This document shows positions 17,933 through 27,015 of a stretch of 64,000 nucleotides of DNA, one piece after another. Source of the stretch: Nitrospina sp. (lineage in GTDB: Bacteria > Nitrospinota > Nitrospinia > Nitrospinales > VA-1); the NCBI GenBank assembly GCA_018653085.1, contig JABIAY010000046.1, forward strand, positions 1 to 64,000, written 5' to 3'. Position 1 is the stretch's first letter; each line of letters starts with the position of its first letter. The notes beneath the pieces were generated by a model. That model did not search any database. It saw only the letters and a program-made list of their open reading frames with translations, and was not told the DNA's origin. Position numbers and translations under genes: made by a program.

Positions 17933-19153
17933 GTGTCGTTGAAGCAAATCGTTGTCTTTCTGGTTTTTGCGTTACTCGCCATTTACACAGCGTTTCTGAA
18001 TCCGCATGACTCGATAATTCATATCACGCAAAGCCAGTCGCTGAAGTTACCAACCGTTCTCCTGTTACTGGGCTCTATCTTTATCGGTGTGATTGTTACG
18101 GTTTTCCTGTTTTGGACTTTTAACTTCAAAAGCGCTCTGGTCCGCTGGAAAGCTGGTTTCAAGAATAACTGGATCGAAAAAAAGCACCGCAAAGCTGAAA
18201 CCCTGTTTAAAAAAGGGGAAAACCTTTTCACCTGCGGAAAAACGGATAAAGCACAAGCTCTTCTTGAAAGGGTTCTCGAGATGTCTCCGGAACATGTCGG
18301 CGCACTCAACCTGATGGGTCGACTCCTGGATGCTTCCGACAAATACGACCAGGCGGAAACTTTTCATAAGAAAGCTCTCGCACTCGAACCGCAAAACATT
18401 CGCGCCCTCTATGACCTGGCGCATACCTATTCAAAGACCGACCGGCAAAACGAAGAAATCGCTCTCCTGCAGAAAATACAAAGGATGAATCCCGGGACCG
18501 CTGGGCCCTTACTGCGCCTGCGCGATATTTATGTGGAACAGAAGGACTGGAAAAAAGCATGCGTCCTGCAGAAAAAAGTTCTACCACTGTTGCGTGATAA
18601 GAACAAAGAATGGAAAAAAGAACAAACCAACCTGGGGCAATTCCTTTTTGAACTCGGCAAGCAATATTTGCAAGAGGGTAACGAGGACTCCGCGATCTCC
18701 ACGTTCAAGCAGGCTCTCCGTACCTCTGAGCAATGCCTGCCTGCTTACCTGTCCCTGGGCGATGTCTATCTGGAATCCGGCAAACAAAAGCAGGCGTTAA
18801 AAATCTGGAAAACCGGGTTTCAAAAAACCGGACATAAAGCCTGTCTGGTGCGTTCGCAAATCGCTCTCAGGGAATCCGATGATTTTCAAGAACTTTTGCA
18901 GACCTATGAAGAATCTCTGGAAACATCGGAAGAGAAGCCCCTGCTGGTGCTTTTATTGTCTACATTCTATCTGGAACATGGGCTGGAAGATAAAGCCCGA
19001 CAACTTCTGCAAAGCAACTCGCCGGAACATCCACTGTTCCACTCCTTATTACTGGAAAAGGCCCAGCACTCAGGAAACGGCACCAACGGAACCGCATCTC
19101 AGAAATCCCATTTCGACCTGACCCGCAACGCAATATTCGCCCTCACCCGCTGA
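17933..19153 (+). CDS. LapA-domain/TPR fusion membrane protein (LapA-LapB like)
   Basis: Starting at GTG 17933, the first 65 residues form two membrane segments with a LapA (DUF1049) pattern: VFLVFALLAIYTAFLNPHDS, then LLLLGSIFIGVIVTVFLFW. From about residue 85 on come TPRs (ALLERVLEMSPEHVGALNLM, AETFHKKALALEPQNIRALY and others). In E. coli LapA and LapB are adjacent proteins that control LpxC degradation and lipopolysaccharide synthesis. Here both are one 406-residue chain. The C-terminal rubredoxin-like CxxC pair of LapB is absent. The stop TGA sits in the loop of the hairpin CCCGC-TGAC-GCGGG. Confidence 0.78.
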   Translation: MSLKQIVVFLVFALLAIYTAFLNPHDSIIHITQSQSLKLPTVLLLLGSIFIGVIVTVFLFWTFNFKSALVRWKAGFKNNWIEKKHRKAETLFKKGENLFTCGKTDKAQALLERVLEMSPEHVGALNLMGRLLDASDKYDQAETFHKKALALEPQNIRALYDLAHTYSKTDRQNEEIALLQKIQRMNPGTAGPLLRLRDIYVEQKDWKKACVLQKKVLPLLRDKNKEWKKEQTNLGQFLFELGKQYLQEGNEDSAISTFKQALRTSEQCLPAYLSLGDVYLESGKQKQALKIWKTGFQKTGHKACLVRSQIALRESDDFQELLQTYEESLETSEEKPLLVLLLSTFYLEHGLEDKARQLLQSNSPEHPLFHSLLLEKAQHSGNGTNGTASQKSHFDLTRNAIFALTR

Positions 19154-19389
19154 CGCGGGAGGCAACTTGCAATAGCTCTACTTTGCGAGCAAAGAGTTAA
19201 CTCGGCTTGACGAGTTCTTGCCCAGTTTATACCCCATTTGCCAGGGAGAGCTTTGCATAAGTCGATACTGCAGAAAAACGAGATGCTTCGACATGCCCCT
19301 TCGGGACACGTGTGGTATCCCCAACCATGAATTCATGCCCGGAATGGGAAAAGTGTAAGGAAGAATATCACGTGCACACTGCCCCGCGC
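19142..19389. repeat. Mosaic repeat, copy between convergent genes
   Basis: This stretch carries the hairpin cccgctgacgcggg (with the lapA/TPR stop in its loop) and the core GCAAAGAGTTAACTCGGC. It then has a terminal-repeat-like block CAGGGAGAGCTTTGCATAAG (19241-19260) that also bounds the element at 44.6 kb, and a hairpin tgccccttcgggaca. The end at 19383 resembles a degraded CCACGCCTAGTGG module. No gene is supported; a plus-strand ORF at 19312 is a shadow of the secreted-protein gene. Confidence 0.7.
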
Positions 19390-20022
19390 CTAGCGATGGT
19401 TTTTGTAGAGCTGGTGACTGAGGATTTTGCTGTTTTTAGCGAAGATATGTGCCGCGACCAGCATATTTTCCTTGAGGGAGAAATACATTCCCTTTGCAGG
19501 ATATTTGGCCAGACTGGCACTCATCGATTGAGGTACCCCGTACTTTTCAATAAGGGTCGTAAACTTTTCCCCAATTTTAATGCCCTCCGCAAACCTTCCC
19601 TTAAACTGAGGCAGAATTTCCAAAGCCTCAATATTTTTCTTGCCGTTCAGGGAATGCAGGACGATTCCGTGGTTGGCATATGCAATGGCAATGCTGTCGA
19701 GTTTGGATTCTGTTCCACGCTTGATACTGATGGAGCCGGGGATGCCGAGCAATTTGATTGCACCCGCCAGAGGCATGCCTACTTTGAGGTTTTTGCCTAT
19801 GACCAGGCCTTCCGGTTTTTTCTTTTTGGCTTTAGCAGGAGCTTGGGCTTTTTTTGCACCCTTTTTAGCGGGCTTCGCTGGAGTCGCAGGTTTGGCTGTA
19901 TCCGCCTTTGCCATCGTGGCAGGTGTTTGCTTATCAGTTGGCTTCGTGTCTGCCAGCACCCCTTGGGGTAGCATCAAACAAAAGATAAATAAAACTGCAA
20001 GTTTCAAAATGTTCACCGCCAT
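19390..20022 (-). CDS. Secreted protein of unknown function with Ala/Lys/Pro linker
   Basis: The 210 residues start with a signal peptide (ILKLAVLFIFCLMLPQGVLA) and a linker rich in Thr, Pro, Ala and Lys (about residues 26-70). A compact domain of about 140 residues follows, with VGMPLAGAIKLLGIPGSISI and IGEKFTTLIEKYGVPQSM. The two halves of this domain look alike (GMPL..AIKLLGIP versus GEKF..LIEKYGVP), suggesting an internal duplication. I do not recognise the family. The likely location is the periplasm. It stands alone and is convergent with the lapA/TPR gene. Confidence 0.7.
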   Translation of the reverse strand: MAVNILKLAVLFIFCLMLPQGVLADTKPTDKQTPATMAKADTAKPATPAKPAKKGAKKAQAPAKAKKKKPEGLVIGKNLKVGMPLAGAIKLLGIPGSISIKRGTESKLDSIAIAYANHGIVLHSLNGKKNIEALEILPQFKGRFAEGIKIGEKFTTLIEKYGVPQSMSASLAKYPAKGMYFSLKENMLVAAHIFAKNSKILSHQLYKNHR

Positions 20023-20180
20023 CTCCTTTCAAAAACAAAAGGCCAACAATCCACTTCTCAGACTATAACTAGATACTCTTATTATAACCCCAAACACAGA
20101 AAATTAAACATTTATTTTCAATTAGTTAGGAATTTTTGGCGAAGCGAGGGGGGTTGTTTTTCCGGGGGTTTTGCGGGTTC

Positions 20181-21497
20181 CTATAAATCATCCGGGGAGG
20201 GAATATTTTTCCGGCGGTCCCGTTTCGATTTGGTTTTTTCCTTCTGGAATTTTCTCCATTGAGCCCGGTCCTCTTTGGAAGGGACAGAAGACTCCTCCTC
20301 TTCTTCATCCCAGAGATCCAGCGATTGCATCTGAATGCGAGAGGATTTTTTCGTTTCTTTTGTCAGGCACCGCTTGCCTTCTTCAAACTCCTTGGCAGTC
20401 AGTGCCGCTTCCATATTGAACAGATCCTTTTGCTCTTTTTTCCCGCGCCGGGCCGATAAAGCCTCGGCCCGCAGACGGATTTCTTTAGCGTTGACCAGTC
20501 CGCTTTTCCAGTCCGCCGGGATTTTATCGAACCCATATAATGCTCCGGCAAATGCTCCCACCAAAGCGCCCAGCATTTCCGTCTCCCTCCCGTGACTCAG
20601 AGAATGAGTGAGCGTGGAAGCAAAACCCGACTCTGGCGGAGAAAGCACACAATGCAAAGCCAGCGGAAGCAGGGTCAGCACAAACCCTTGTGAAGGGTGG
20701 CGGATTTCCAGCTTGGTGAAAGTGTTGGCATGTTCCGGGAGCCATTGCGGGAAATCCGCGGATTTATCCGCCATGTTCTTCAAAATTCCGCTCAAAGCAT
20801 TTGAGCCCTTCTCGCCTTCCGTCTCCGGGAACCTTTGCAGGTACTCCGCCTCCGCCTGCTGACATATTTCTTGTGCCTCTTGCAAGATATCGGCAGAAGC
20901 TGAGGATGAAAAATTTTCTTCAGAAGGCAAAGCCAGAAATCGGGTCACTAAAAATCCGGTCAATACGGTTCCCACCACTTCAAACCGATTTCGGCTCATC
21001 AACAGGCAGGCATCAAAACATTGCCGGGCCAGAGTTTTTGACCATCTGCCCTGGAACAAAGCCAGAGGCACAGCCAACAGGGTAAACAGGGATGTGGAAG
21101 AGTCTGAGACCTGCTCTTCCTCCCGGTAATCCAGCAGATCCACAGCCCGCCATAGACACGCCGAGTGGTTTCTGTAGACCCCGAAATAACCTTCGGGACC
21201 CGCTTTCGCCAACTGCTGAAAGTTTTCTGCCGACTCCTGTAGAAATTGTTTTTTGTTTTTAAGCAGAGCATCGCCGACTGCCAGGGCACATTGGGTCGGG
21301 GTGCCATAGAGTCCTTGCATACGGTAATTTGTAATGCCCTTGCCCATTATCGGACGCACATCTTTGAAGTCGTCCATCGTCCCGAAAATCTGGCGGATGG
21401 CGGCGGGCTTTAATCCTTTTGCAGATCGTCCCATGGCATCGCCGACTGCCATGCCAAACCAACTGCCAATAATTTTATCCCGGCTGATATTATTCAC
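20181..21497 (-). CDS. ADP-ribosylglycohydrolase-fold protein, catalytic motifs lost
   Basis: The fold of the DraG/ARH family is clear: DKIIGSWFGMAVGDAMG at the N-terminus and GALVGAFAGALYGFDKIP towards the C-terminus. The metal-binding residues are changed. The usual TDDT before the second helix reads GTPT (residues 77-80 of the longest frame) and the usual DTDT reads ETEM (317-320). A hydrolase lacking both sites is probably inactive, so a binding role is likely. The charged C-terminal tail (about residues 360-450) is also unusual. I place the start at the GTG at 21497 (AGG six bases upstream). The frame up to 21533 begins in a type B repeat. Confidence 0.72.
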   Translation of the reverse strand: MNNISRDKIIGSWFGMAVGDAMGRSAKGLKPAAIRQIFGTMDDFKDVRPIMGKGITNYRMQGLYGTPTQCALAVGDALLKNKKQFLQESAENFQQLAKAGPEGYFGVYRNHSACLWRAVDLLDYREEEQVSDSSTSLFTLLAVPLALFQGRWSKTLARQCFDACLLMSRNRFEVVGTVLTGFLVTRFLALPSEENFSSSASADILQEAQEICQQAEAEYLQRFPETEGEKGSNALSGILKNMADKSADFPQWLPEHANTFTKLEIRHPSQGFVLTLLPLALHCVLSPPESGFASTLTHSLSHGRETEMLGALVGAFAGALYGFDKIPADWKSGLVNAKEIRLRAEALSARRGKKEQKDLFNMEAALTAKEFEEGKRCLTKETKKSSRIQMQSLDLWDEEEEESSVPSKEDRAQWRKFQKEKTKSKRDRRKNIPSPDDL

Positions 21498-21520
21498 CAC
21501 TAACCTGCATATTGCATAGA

Positions 21521-21605
21521 GGTTGTAAATCACCCCAGCCCCTCTTTGTAAAAGAGGGGTCCATTGAAGCTCCCCCTTCCGCGAAGGGGGTTGGGGGGAT
21601 TTGAT
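21521..21605. repeat. Type B repeat between two minus-strand genes
   Basis: The unit reads gttgtaaatcaccccagc and then the CCCCTCTTT/AAAGAGGGG hairpin, followed by tccattgaagctccccctt and a CCCCCTTCC/GAAGGGGG hairpin. It matches 4776-4832 closely, including the gttgtaaatc edge that creates a false GTG start (MIYN) for the gene on its left in both places. It directly follows the MBL gene stop region at 21607. Confidence 0.8.
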
Positions 21606-21606
21606 T

Positions 21607-22386
21607 TTACCCCTTCAAGCCATTAAGAGGTATTAATGGGGTGGGGTGATTCTGTTCGGCGATGATCATTTCCGGCGTGTCCTGCCCCAGAGCCTGACGA
21701 GCGGTGATTCGGGCCAGTTCCGGGTGGTTGTTGGTCCCGCTCATATGCATCAACACAACGAGACGCAATCCGGAATGCTTGACCGATGACAACATTTCGC
21801 CACAGGCTTCGTTGGAAAGATGCCCGACATCACTTTTAATTCTTCTTTTAGTGACCCAGGGATAGGGTCCGGCATCCAGCATTTCTACATCGTGATTGGA
21901 CTCAATGAGCAGAGCATCCAGATTTTGCAGTTTATTTTTGACCTCGGTTGTCACTTTCCCTAGGTCAGTGGCAAGCCCCAGGCGCAATCCCCGGTAATGA
22001 ATGACAAACGCCACCGATTCTTCCGCGTCATGCGGGGTTCCATAAGGTTCCACAACCAACTCGCCAAACTCAACAGGTTGCCCGGCACGGATCGGATTGA
22101 AACCGGGAAGCTTGCCCAGAGAATGGCACGCCCGTTTATAAGTTCCTTCTGTGGTGTAAAGAGGAACTTGATGTTTTCTTAGAAGCGGACCCATACCGCG
22201 GATGTGGTCGGAGTGCTCGTGAGTAGCAAACACCGCATCCAATCCATTCAGGGACCGGTCGATATGAGTCATGCGCTGGGAGAGTTTCTTTTCGCTCAAC
22301 CCGGCATCGATCAAAATGCGTTTTCCGTTCGCCTCAATATAAACCGAGTTGCCACCACTACCACTAGACAATATAGAAAACTTCAA
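21607..22386 (-). CDS. MBL-fold metallohydrolase, WalJ/YycJ-like
   Basis: From the TTG at 22386 the protein reads KFSILSSGSGGNSVYIEANG, the typical WalJ/YycJ N-terminus. The metal ligands follow in THEHSDHIRG (HxHxDH), with later ligands in GTPHDAEESV, GHLSNEACGE and VVLMHMSGTNN. This branch includes putative exonucleases linked to DNA repair and cell-wall signalling in Firmicutes; here the substrate is unknown. The frame extends to 22512, but its first 42 residues come from a mosaic repeat and look non-native, so TTG with AGGGGG just upstream is preferred. Confidence 0.8.
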   Translation of the reverse strand: MKFSILSSGSGGNSVYIEANGKRILIDAGLSEKKLSQRMTHIDRSLNGLDAVFATHEHSDHIRGMGPLLRKHQVPLYTTEGTYKRACHSLGKLPGFNPIRAGQPVEFGELVVEPYGTPHDAEESVAFVIHYRGLRLGLATDLGKVTTEVKNKLQNLDALLIESNHDVEMLDAGPYPWVTKRRIKSDVGHLSNEACGEMLSSVKHSGLRLVVLMHMSGTNNHPELARITARQALGQDTPEMIIAEQNHPTPLIPLNGLKG

Positions 22387-22831
22387 GCCCCCTCGCGGGG
22401 GAGGCAATAGGCAGTCATTTTTCTGGCTGTCCACACTTACAGAGCGCGGAGAAGAGTCATTGCTCATTGGCCCCACGCCCAGTGGTGGGTCTGTACCTTT
22501 ATGATTTAACAAGAATCGTTGCGCTTCCAGATTGGGGTTTATAACTTTAGTACCGCAGACAGTTGCTACTACTAATGAGTAACGGCTGGTAGTAGAAATA
22601 CTAACACAGAAACAGCCAGCATATCAGCCAACCCTCCCCTGGCCCCTCCCTATGAAGGGAGGGAATATAAAAGTATTGCGCTTGAGTATTCAGTCGACTT
22701 TATGGGCAATGCAGTATCGGCCCCACGCCTAGCCCCTTAACAGGGGATGCGGCTGGGCAAGAGCTTGATTGCGCCGAGACAACTCTTTGCTCGCCAAATA
22801 AAGCGGCGGCACACTGGCCCCACGCCGAGCG
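22387..22831. repeat. Mosaic repeat cluster incl. type C unit
   Basis: About 445 bases without a gene, mostly repeat. At 22473-22485 is CCACGCCCAGTGG. At 22629-22740 is a type C unit (cctccctatgaagggagg hairpin, then tataaaagtattgcgcttga and gggcaatgcagt). At 22741-22818 is a core with GCCGAGACAACTCTTTGCTC, and at 22819-22831 a hairpin module CCACGCCGAGCGG next to the aldehyde dehydrogenase stop. The type C unit recurs at 36203-36316. Nothing is recognisable at 22500-22620. Confidence 0.75.
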
Positions 22832-22838
22832 GATTTTT

Positions 22839-24326
22839 TTAATCCTCAATCTGGGCTTTCTGCAAGCCACCGCTGTAATCGATAAACACCGATTTCCATT
22901 CGGTGAAAATTTCAAGCGCAGTGGTCCCGGCTTCGCGATGACCGTTACCTGTTCCCTTGGTACCACCGAACGGCAGTTGTACTTCCGCGCCAATGGTTGA
23001 GGAGTTGATATAAGTAATTCCGGTGTCGAGTTTTTCAATGGCCTTGAAGGCCCGGTTCACGTCCCGGGTATAAATTGCCGATGACAAGCCAAACCGGGAA
23101 TCGTTGACGATTTCCACCGCGTTCTCCAGGCTTCTGCATTCCAGTATGCTCAAAACCGGACCGAATATTTCTTCCTGCGCGATTCGCATTTTCGGAGTCA
23201 CCCCCGCAAACAGGGTGGGCTCAAAGAAGAATCCACCTCGGCATTTACCCTTGTTATAAATATTCCCACCGAGGAGCAGTTTAGCTCCTTCTTCCACACC
23301 GATCTTGCAGTAACTCAAAACTTTCTGCCGTTGCTCTTCGTTGATCAGCGGCCCAACATCGGTGGCGTTTTTGAGTCCATCTCCCAGGCGAAGCATTTTC
23401 GTGCGTTTGAGGAGGCGGCTGGTAAATTTTTTGATGACTTTTTTATGCACGATGACACGGCTACAGGCGGTGCACCGTTGTCCGGTAGTTCCGAATGCCC
23501 CCCATACCACGCCTTCCACGGCGGGGTCGATATCGGCATCGTCCATCACGATGATGGCATTTTTTCCGCCCATTTCCAGGGAATATTGTTTCATGTTCCA
23601 GGCGCATTTATGCGCTACGGTTGCTCCGGTATCGGTCGAGCCGGTAAAAGAAACCAGATTGATGTTGTGATGCTCTATGAGAGGTTCGCCGATTTCTGAT
23701 CCCGAACCGGTGACAAAGTTCAACACCCCTGGCGGCAGGCCGGCCTCTTCGAAGAGCTTCACAAAACGATAGGCCGACAGGGGAGTAGCACTGGCAGGTT
23801 TGAACACCACTGTATTGCCGCATACCAGAGCCGGAATCAGTTTCCACGATGGAATGGCAATGGGGAAATTCCATGGCGTGATCGCCGCCACCACTCCCAC
23901 CGGCATTCTGACGGTCATACAAAATTTGTTGTTCAATTCAGAAGGGACGGTTTCACCCAGCAGTCGTCGACCTTCCCCTGCGGTGTAATAGGCCAGGTCA
24001 ATCGCTTCCTGAACATCGCCACGGGTTTCGTTGAGGATCTTTCCCATCTCGCGGGTCATGTCCTTAGCCAGGGATTCTTTATGTTTGATCAGCAGTTCAC
24101 CCACACGAAAAAGAATCTCGCCGCGTTTGGGGGCGGGCAGGTTTCTCCATCCTTCCTGTGCTTTGACGGCTGATTTCACCGCTTTGTTCAGATCGTTTGC
24201 GTTTGATTTCTGGAAACGCCCGAGAATTTCTTTTTTGTTGGCAGGGTTGATATTGTCGAAGGTTTCGCCGCTGGATGAGACGACCCATTTTCCATCTATG
24301 TAGTTTTTATAGGTCTTGATTGCCAT
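22839..24326 (-). CDS. NAD(P)-dependent aldehyde dehydrogenase
   Basis: The 495 residues match the aldehyde dehydrogenase superfamily. [20 protein letters not shown] leads the nucleotide fold, [11 protein letters not shown] binds the cofactor, LEMGGKNA carries the general-base glutamate and [10 protein letters not shown] carries the catalytic cysteine. [10 protein letters not shown] is also conserved. It is closest in feel to ALDH7- or succinate-semialdehyde-type enzymes, but the substrate cannot be fixed from motifs. It is cytoplasmic. The pilX terminator at 24.36 kb lies just upstream, so it has its own promoter. Confidence 0.92.
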   Translation of the reverse strand: MAIKTYKNYIDGKWVVSSSGETFDNINPANKKEILGRFQKSNANDLNKAVKSAVKAQEGWRNLPAPKRGEILFRVGELLIKHKESLAKDMTREMGKILNETRGDVQEAIDLAYYTAGEGRRLLGETVPSELNNKFCMTVRMPVGVVAAITPWNFPIAIPSWKLIPALVCGNTVVFKPASATPLSAYRFVKLFEEAGLPPGVLNFVTGSGSEIGEPLIEHHNINLVSFTGSTDTGATVAHKCAWNMKQYSLEMGGKNAIIVMDDADIDPAVEGVVWGAFGTTGQRCTACSRVIVHKKVIKKFTSRLLKRTKMLRLGDGLKNATDVGPLINEEQRQKVLSYCKIGVEEGAKLLLGGNIYNKGKCRGGFFFEPTLFAGVTPKMRIAQEEIFGPVLSILECRSLENAVEIVNDSRFGLSSAIYTRDVNRAFKAIEKLDTGITYINSSTIGAEVQLPFGGTKGTGNGHREAGTTALEIFTEWKSVFIDYSGGLQKAQIED

Positions 24327-24353
24327 GACGGGTTCCTATAGAGATTAGAGGAA

Positions 24354-24387
24354 ATTAAAAAGAGCAGGGCAATGTGCCACCTGCTCT
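24354..24387 (-). terminator. Rho-independent terminator after pilVWX
   Basis: On the minus strand AGAGCAGG pairs with CCTGCTCT around an 11-base loop that itself contains GGCA/TGCC, and TTTTTAATTT follows. It lies about 50 bases past the pilX stop codon and ends the minor-pilin transcript before the aldehyde dehydrogenase gene. Confidence 0.8.
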
Positions 24388-24423
24388 AATCAATTTAAAC
24401 CCGCAAATCAGAATTAGCAACCA

Positions 24424-24441
24424 CCACTAGGCTTGGGGCTA
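24424..24441. repeat. CCACTAGGCTTGG module at the pilX stop
   Basis: This is a diverged copy of the CCACTAGGCGTGG hairpin module. On the minus strand the pilX stop TAG (24439-24441) abuts it, the same stop-codon arrangement seen at 5.0, 48.7 and 60.2 kb. Confidence 0.55.
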
Positions 24442-25785
24442 GGTTTCCTGCCAGGCGATAATCGAAACTTTGTTGTCGAGGAACGGGGCCACTATATCAC
24501 CGTTATAGGTAACGGTTGCAGAGCCGCTGATTGTGTTGCTGGTCACCAGGTTTTCGGTAGCGGCCGAATCGGAAGCCACGATAAAACCATTCACTGAGAT
24601 ATTTCCTGAGATAGAAATCTGCTCGGCGGCGGCGATAAACCCTTGAATGGTGTTGGAGGGCGTGCCGGAAAATTCGATATCTGTCCCGGCTATCAGGAAC
24701 ACGTCCTGAATATCTTCCGTGTCACTGGCGTTTTTGTAGTTGACCACATCGGCGTTGCCGCCGAAGTCAATGTATCCATCCGCGACAATGGAGGTTTCCC
24801 AGCCAGCAGGAGTGCCGGTAGTTCCAAAATCGCCTTCGACATAAAAAAAGCCATTGGTGATATCGCTACTTCCGGCAGTCCACTTGCCTTGACCGGAGTT
24901 ATAACTGAGTCCGCCAAAACTGGAATTGCCGTCACCTGTGGTAGAAGTGGTCCAATTGCCTCCTCCGGGAGCGGTATAGGTGTAGATATTTCCGGTCCCG
25001 ACATCCTCAATGGTCCCATCATCATTCAGGATGTATTCAACAGCACTTTTATAATCGGACGGGCTGATGATAGGGATACTCACTGGCGAAACGCCTCCTG
25101 ATACGCAACCGGTTCCGGTACAATCTCCTGACGCAGTCGCCCCTTCGGTAACGGTTGCGCTTCCGCCACTGACCGATAACGAGCTATTGGAATGAATGCT
25201 TCCATTGGTGCCGTCAATGGTGAAAGACCCGTTACCGCCGAGATCGCCATTGGTGGTTATGGCGCTGTCGGCTTTGAAAAGGCGGCGTATGATTACCGCT
25301 TCAAGGGTGACCGTTTTATCCCCGCTGGTTCCGACTGAAGTGAGAACAAGCGTATTATCATCATCATCTGCCGTATCTCCATCGGCATCATCGTTATCGG
25401 CAAGGGTCACGTTGTAAGTGCCACTGCCAAAACTGACGTCGGTCAGGTCGGAGCTGTTATTGGAAATAAAATTTGTCAGGACGTTGTCGAATCCCCCGGC
25501 GGCGATTTCGTCTCCAGGGCTGTTTTCAGTGCCTCCGGAAGAGTTGGTATAGTCCAAAAGGTTAATGGCTTCCTGAATTCCGGCTTCGGCAATATAAAAA
25601 GCCTCCCGCGAATCATAATAATCGGCGGTTCGACTGATATCCTGTACTGTCCATTGTGTGGATACCAGGGCCAGGGCTCCCAAAGCCACCAGCATCATAA
25701 CCGTTGTAGGGAGCACTATGCCTTTTTCGCACTGGAAGCATTTAAAGTTGCCAAAATATTTTTTGCCCATCTTGAATATTTTCAT
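24439..25785 (-). CDS. pilX: PilX-like minor pilin/assembly protein, unusually long
   Basis: A short leader (FQCEKG) precedes IVLPTTVMMLVALGALALV and TADYYDSREAFYIAEAGIQEAINLL. This is the PilX N-terminal pattern, in which the YIAEAGIQEA motif is diagnostic. The remaining 370 residues are rich in Gly, Ser, Thr and Asp with repeated NGSFTIDG- or SGNISVNG-like turns, as in beta-helix or adhesin modules. Known PilX proteins are often under 250 residues, so this one carries a large extra exposed domain. It starts with a four-base overlap with pilW and is third in pilV-pilW-pilX. Confidence 0.8.
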   Translation of the reverse strand: MKIFKMGKKYFGNFKCFQCEKGIVLPTTVMMLVALGALALVSTQWTVQDISRTADYYDSREAFYIAEAGIQEAINLLDYTNSSGGTENSPGDEIAAGGFDNVLTNFISNNSSDLTDVSFGSGTYNVTLADNDDADGDTADDDDNTLVLTSVGTSGDKTVTLEAVIIRRLFKADSAITTNGDLGGNGSFTIDGTNGSIHSNSSLSVSGGSATVTEGATASGDCTGTGCVSGGVSPVSIPIISPSDYKSAVEYILNDDGTIEDVGTGNIYTYTAPGGGNWTTSTTGDGNSSFGGLSYNSGQGKWTAGSSDITNGFFYVEGDFGTTGTPAGWETSIVADGYIDFGGNADVVNYKNASDTEDIQDVFLIAGTDIEFSGTPSNTIQGFIAAAEQISISGNISVNGFIVASDSAATENLVTSNTISGSATVTYNGDIVAPFLDNKVSIIAWQET

Positions 25786-26564
25786 GACGAATTCCTCAAG
25801 GAAACATCTGAATTAAACTCAATCACCCCACTGCTGTCATCGGAATCGACCATCGTCAAGGCGATGCTTATTTTATCCACATTCGACGCAGTCGCGGAAT
25901 CATAGGTGAGCGAAAATGTTGAAATCGACGAATCACTGATGATGGTAGAAACGGTTCCATCAATGCTTTTCTTAATCGCGGTTCCATCCTGATAAATGAT
26001 GACGGTATTGTATTTATTCACAGTCACTAAACGCGAATTGGTCGCGTAGACATAATCTGAGGCCACGGCAGTTCCCAGGGGTATGCTACCCGTAGAAGGG
26101 GAACCACTGACCGAATTCAGTTCATATTCCCTGAAGTTAGGATCATAAATTACGATAGTATCTCCGTTGGAAAACGTACTTCCGTCCACCACCGTGATGG
26201 AGTTGGCCCCTGTTGCTACAGCACTGGTTCCCACGCTTCCCGGAGGAGTCGTTGTGCGCACAACATCCAGGTTAGCGCGAAAGGTGACCGAATCGGCCGC
26301 CGAAACATCGGTTACCCCGACACCAGCAGGCAGGCCAAAACCTGCCATGCGGATTTCCTTGGCCAGAACCTTTATGAGGTGTCGGCCCTTCGCCCGGCTA
26401 TTGGTGTCTTCAGTTTCTTGTCGTATGATCTTATCTTCTTTAACATATATGCTCGCCACCACCCCAAGCATGACAACCCCCATAGCCGCCGAAATGAGAA
26501 GCTCAGTCATAGTGAAACCCCGTGAGTTCTTTAAAAATTTCAGAGAAGGTTTTTTGATTCGCAT
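25782..26564 (-). CDS. pilW: PilW-like minor pilin
   Basis: The 260-residue protein has the prepilin signal NSRGFTMTELLISAAMGVVM with Glu5, then a long polar region with AKEIRMAGFGLPAG, a typical PilW segment. It is expected at the tip or base of the type IV pilus as part of the minor-pilin initiation complex. Its stop overlaps the pilX start and it begins four bases after pilV, so the three are translationally coupled. Confidence 0.85.
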   Translation of the reverse strand: MRIKKPSLKFLKNSRGFTMTELLISAAMGVVMLGVVASIYVKEDKIIRQETEDTNSRAKGRHLIKVLAKEIRMAGFGLPAGVGVTDVSAADSVTFRANLDVVRTTTPPGSVGTSAVATGANSITVVDGSTFSNGDTIVIYDPNFREYELNSVSGSPSTGSIPLGTAVASDYVYATNSRLVTVNKYNTVIIYQDGTAIKKSIDGTVSTIISDSSISTFSLTYDSATASNVDKISIALTMVDSDDSSGVIEFNSDVSLRNSS

Positions 26565-26568
26565 GGCG

Positions 26569-27015
26569 TTATTGAGTAATTAAGGTTTGAAGAGATACCG
26601 TCTCTGCACCAGAGTCCCAAGTGACGGTCACTGTAACATCGGTAAAATAGTTGGCACTCCCTACCACTGAGATTGTCCAGGTTCGGGTATAATAGGCACC
26701 GCTGGTTCCGGTGTTCCCTTCTGAATCGATAGTCTCCCCGCCTGCGGTTTCCGACCAGGTGTTTGCTCCGGAATCATAAGCCGGGGAATCCAGACCATTC
26801 GCATTCGATAAAAGAATTCCAACTCCCAGATCCTTAATCTCTTCCGCTTTATCCTGAGCCAGGGTTATTGCTATCGTTGACCGTTTGCTGTCCGCATTTT
26901 TTTTTACGACTGTCCCGGTAAGCATCGCATAGGCCAGCAAGCCCACACTTGCCAGGACCACCGAAATGAGGATTTCGATGAGCGTCAGTCCTGAGTTGTT
27001 TTTTAAATTATTCAT
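26569..27015 (-). CDS. pilV: PilV-like minor pilin
   Basis: From the ATG at 27015 the protein reads MNNLKNNSGLTLIEILISVV, a class III signal with Glu5, followed by LASVGLLAYAMLTGTVVKKN as in PilV/GspI-like minor pilins. Total length is 148 residues. The longer frame to 27048 adds residues before the leader and is unlikely. It is first of the pilV-pilW-pilX group. The 420-base upstream gap holds no gene. Confidence 0.85.
   Translation of the reverse strand: MNNLKNNSGLTLIEILISVVLASVGLLAYAMLTGTVVKKNADSKRSTIAITLAQDKAEEIKDLGVGILLSNANGLDSPAYDSGANTWSETAGGETIDSEGNTGTSGAYYTRTWTISVVGSANYFTDVTVTVTWDSGAETVSLQTLITQ

Noticed and set aside
19312..19971. Plus-strand ORF antisense to the secreted protein gene
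   Set aside because: The sense strand has a signal peptide and a coherent domain; the antisense product is repetitive and has no ribosome binding site.
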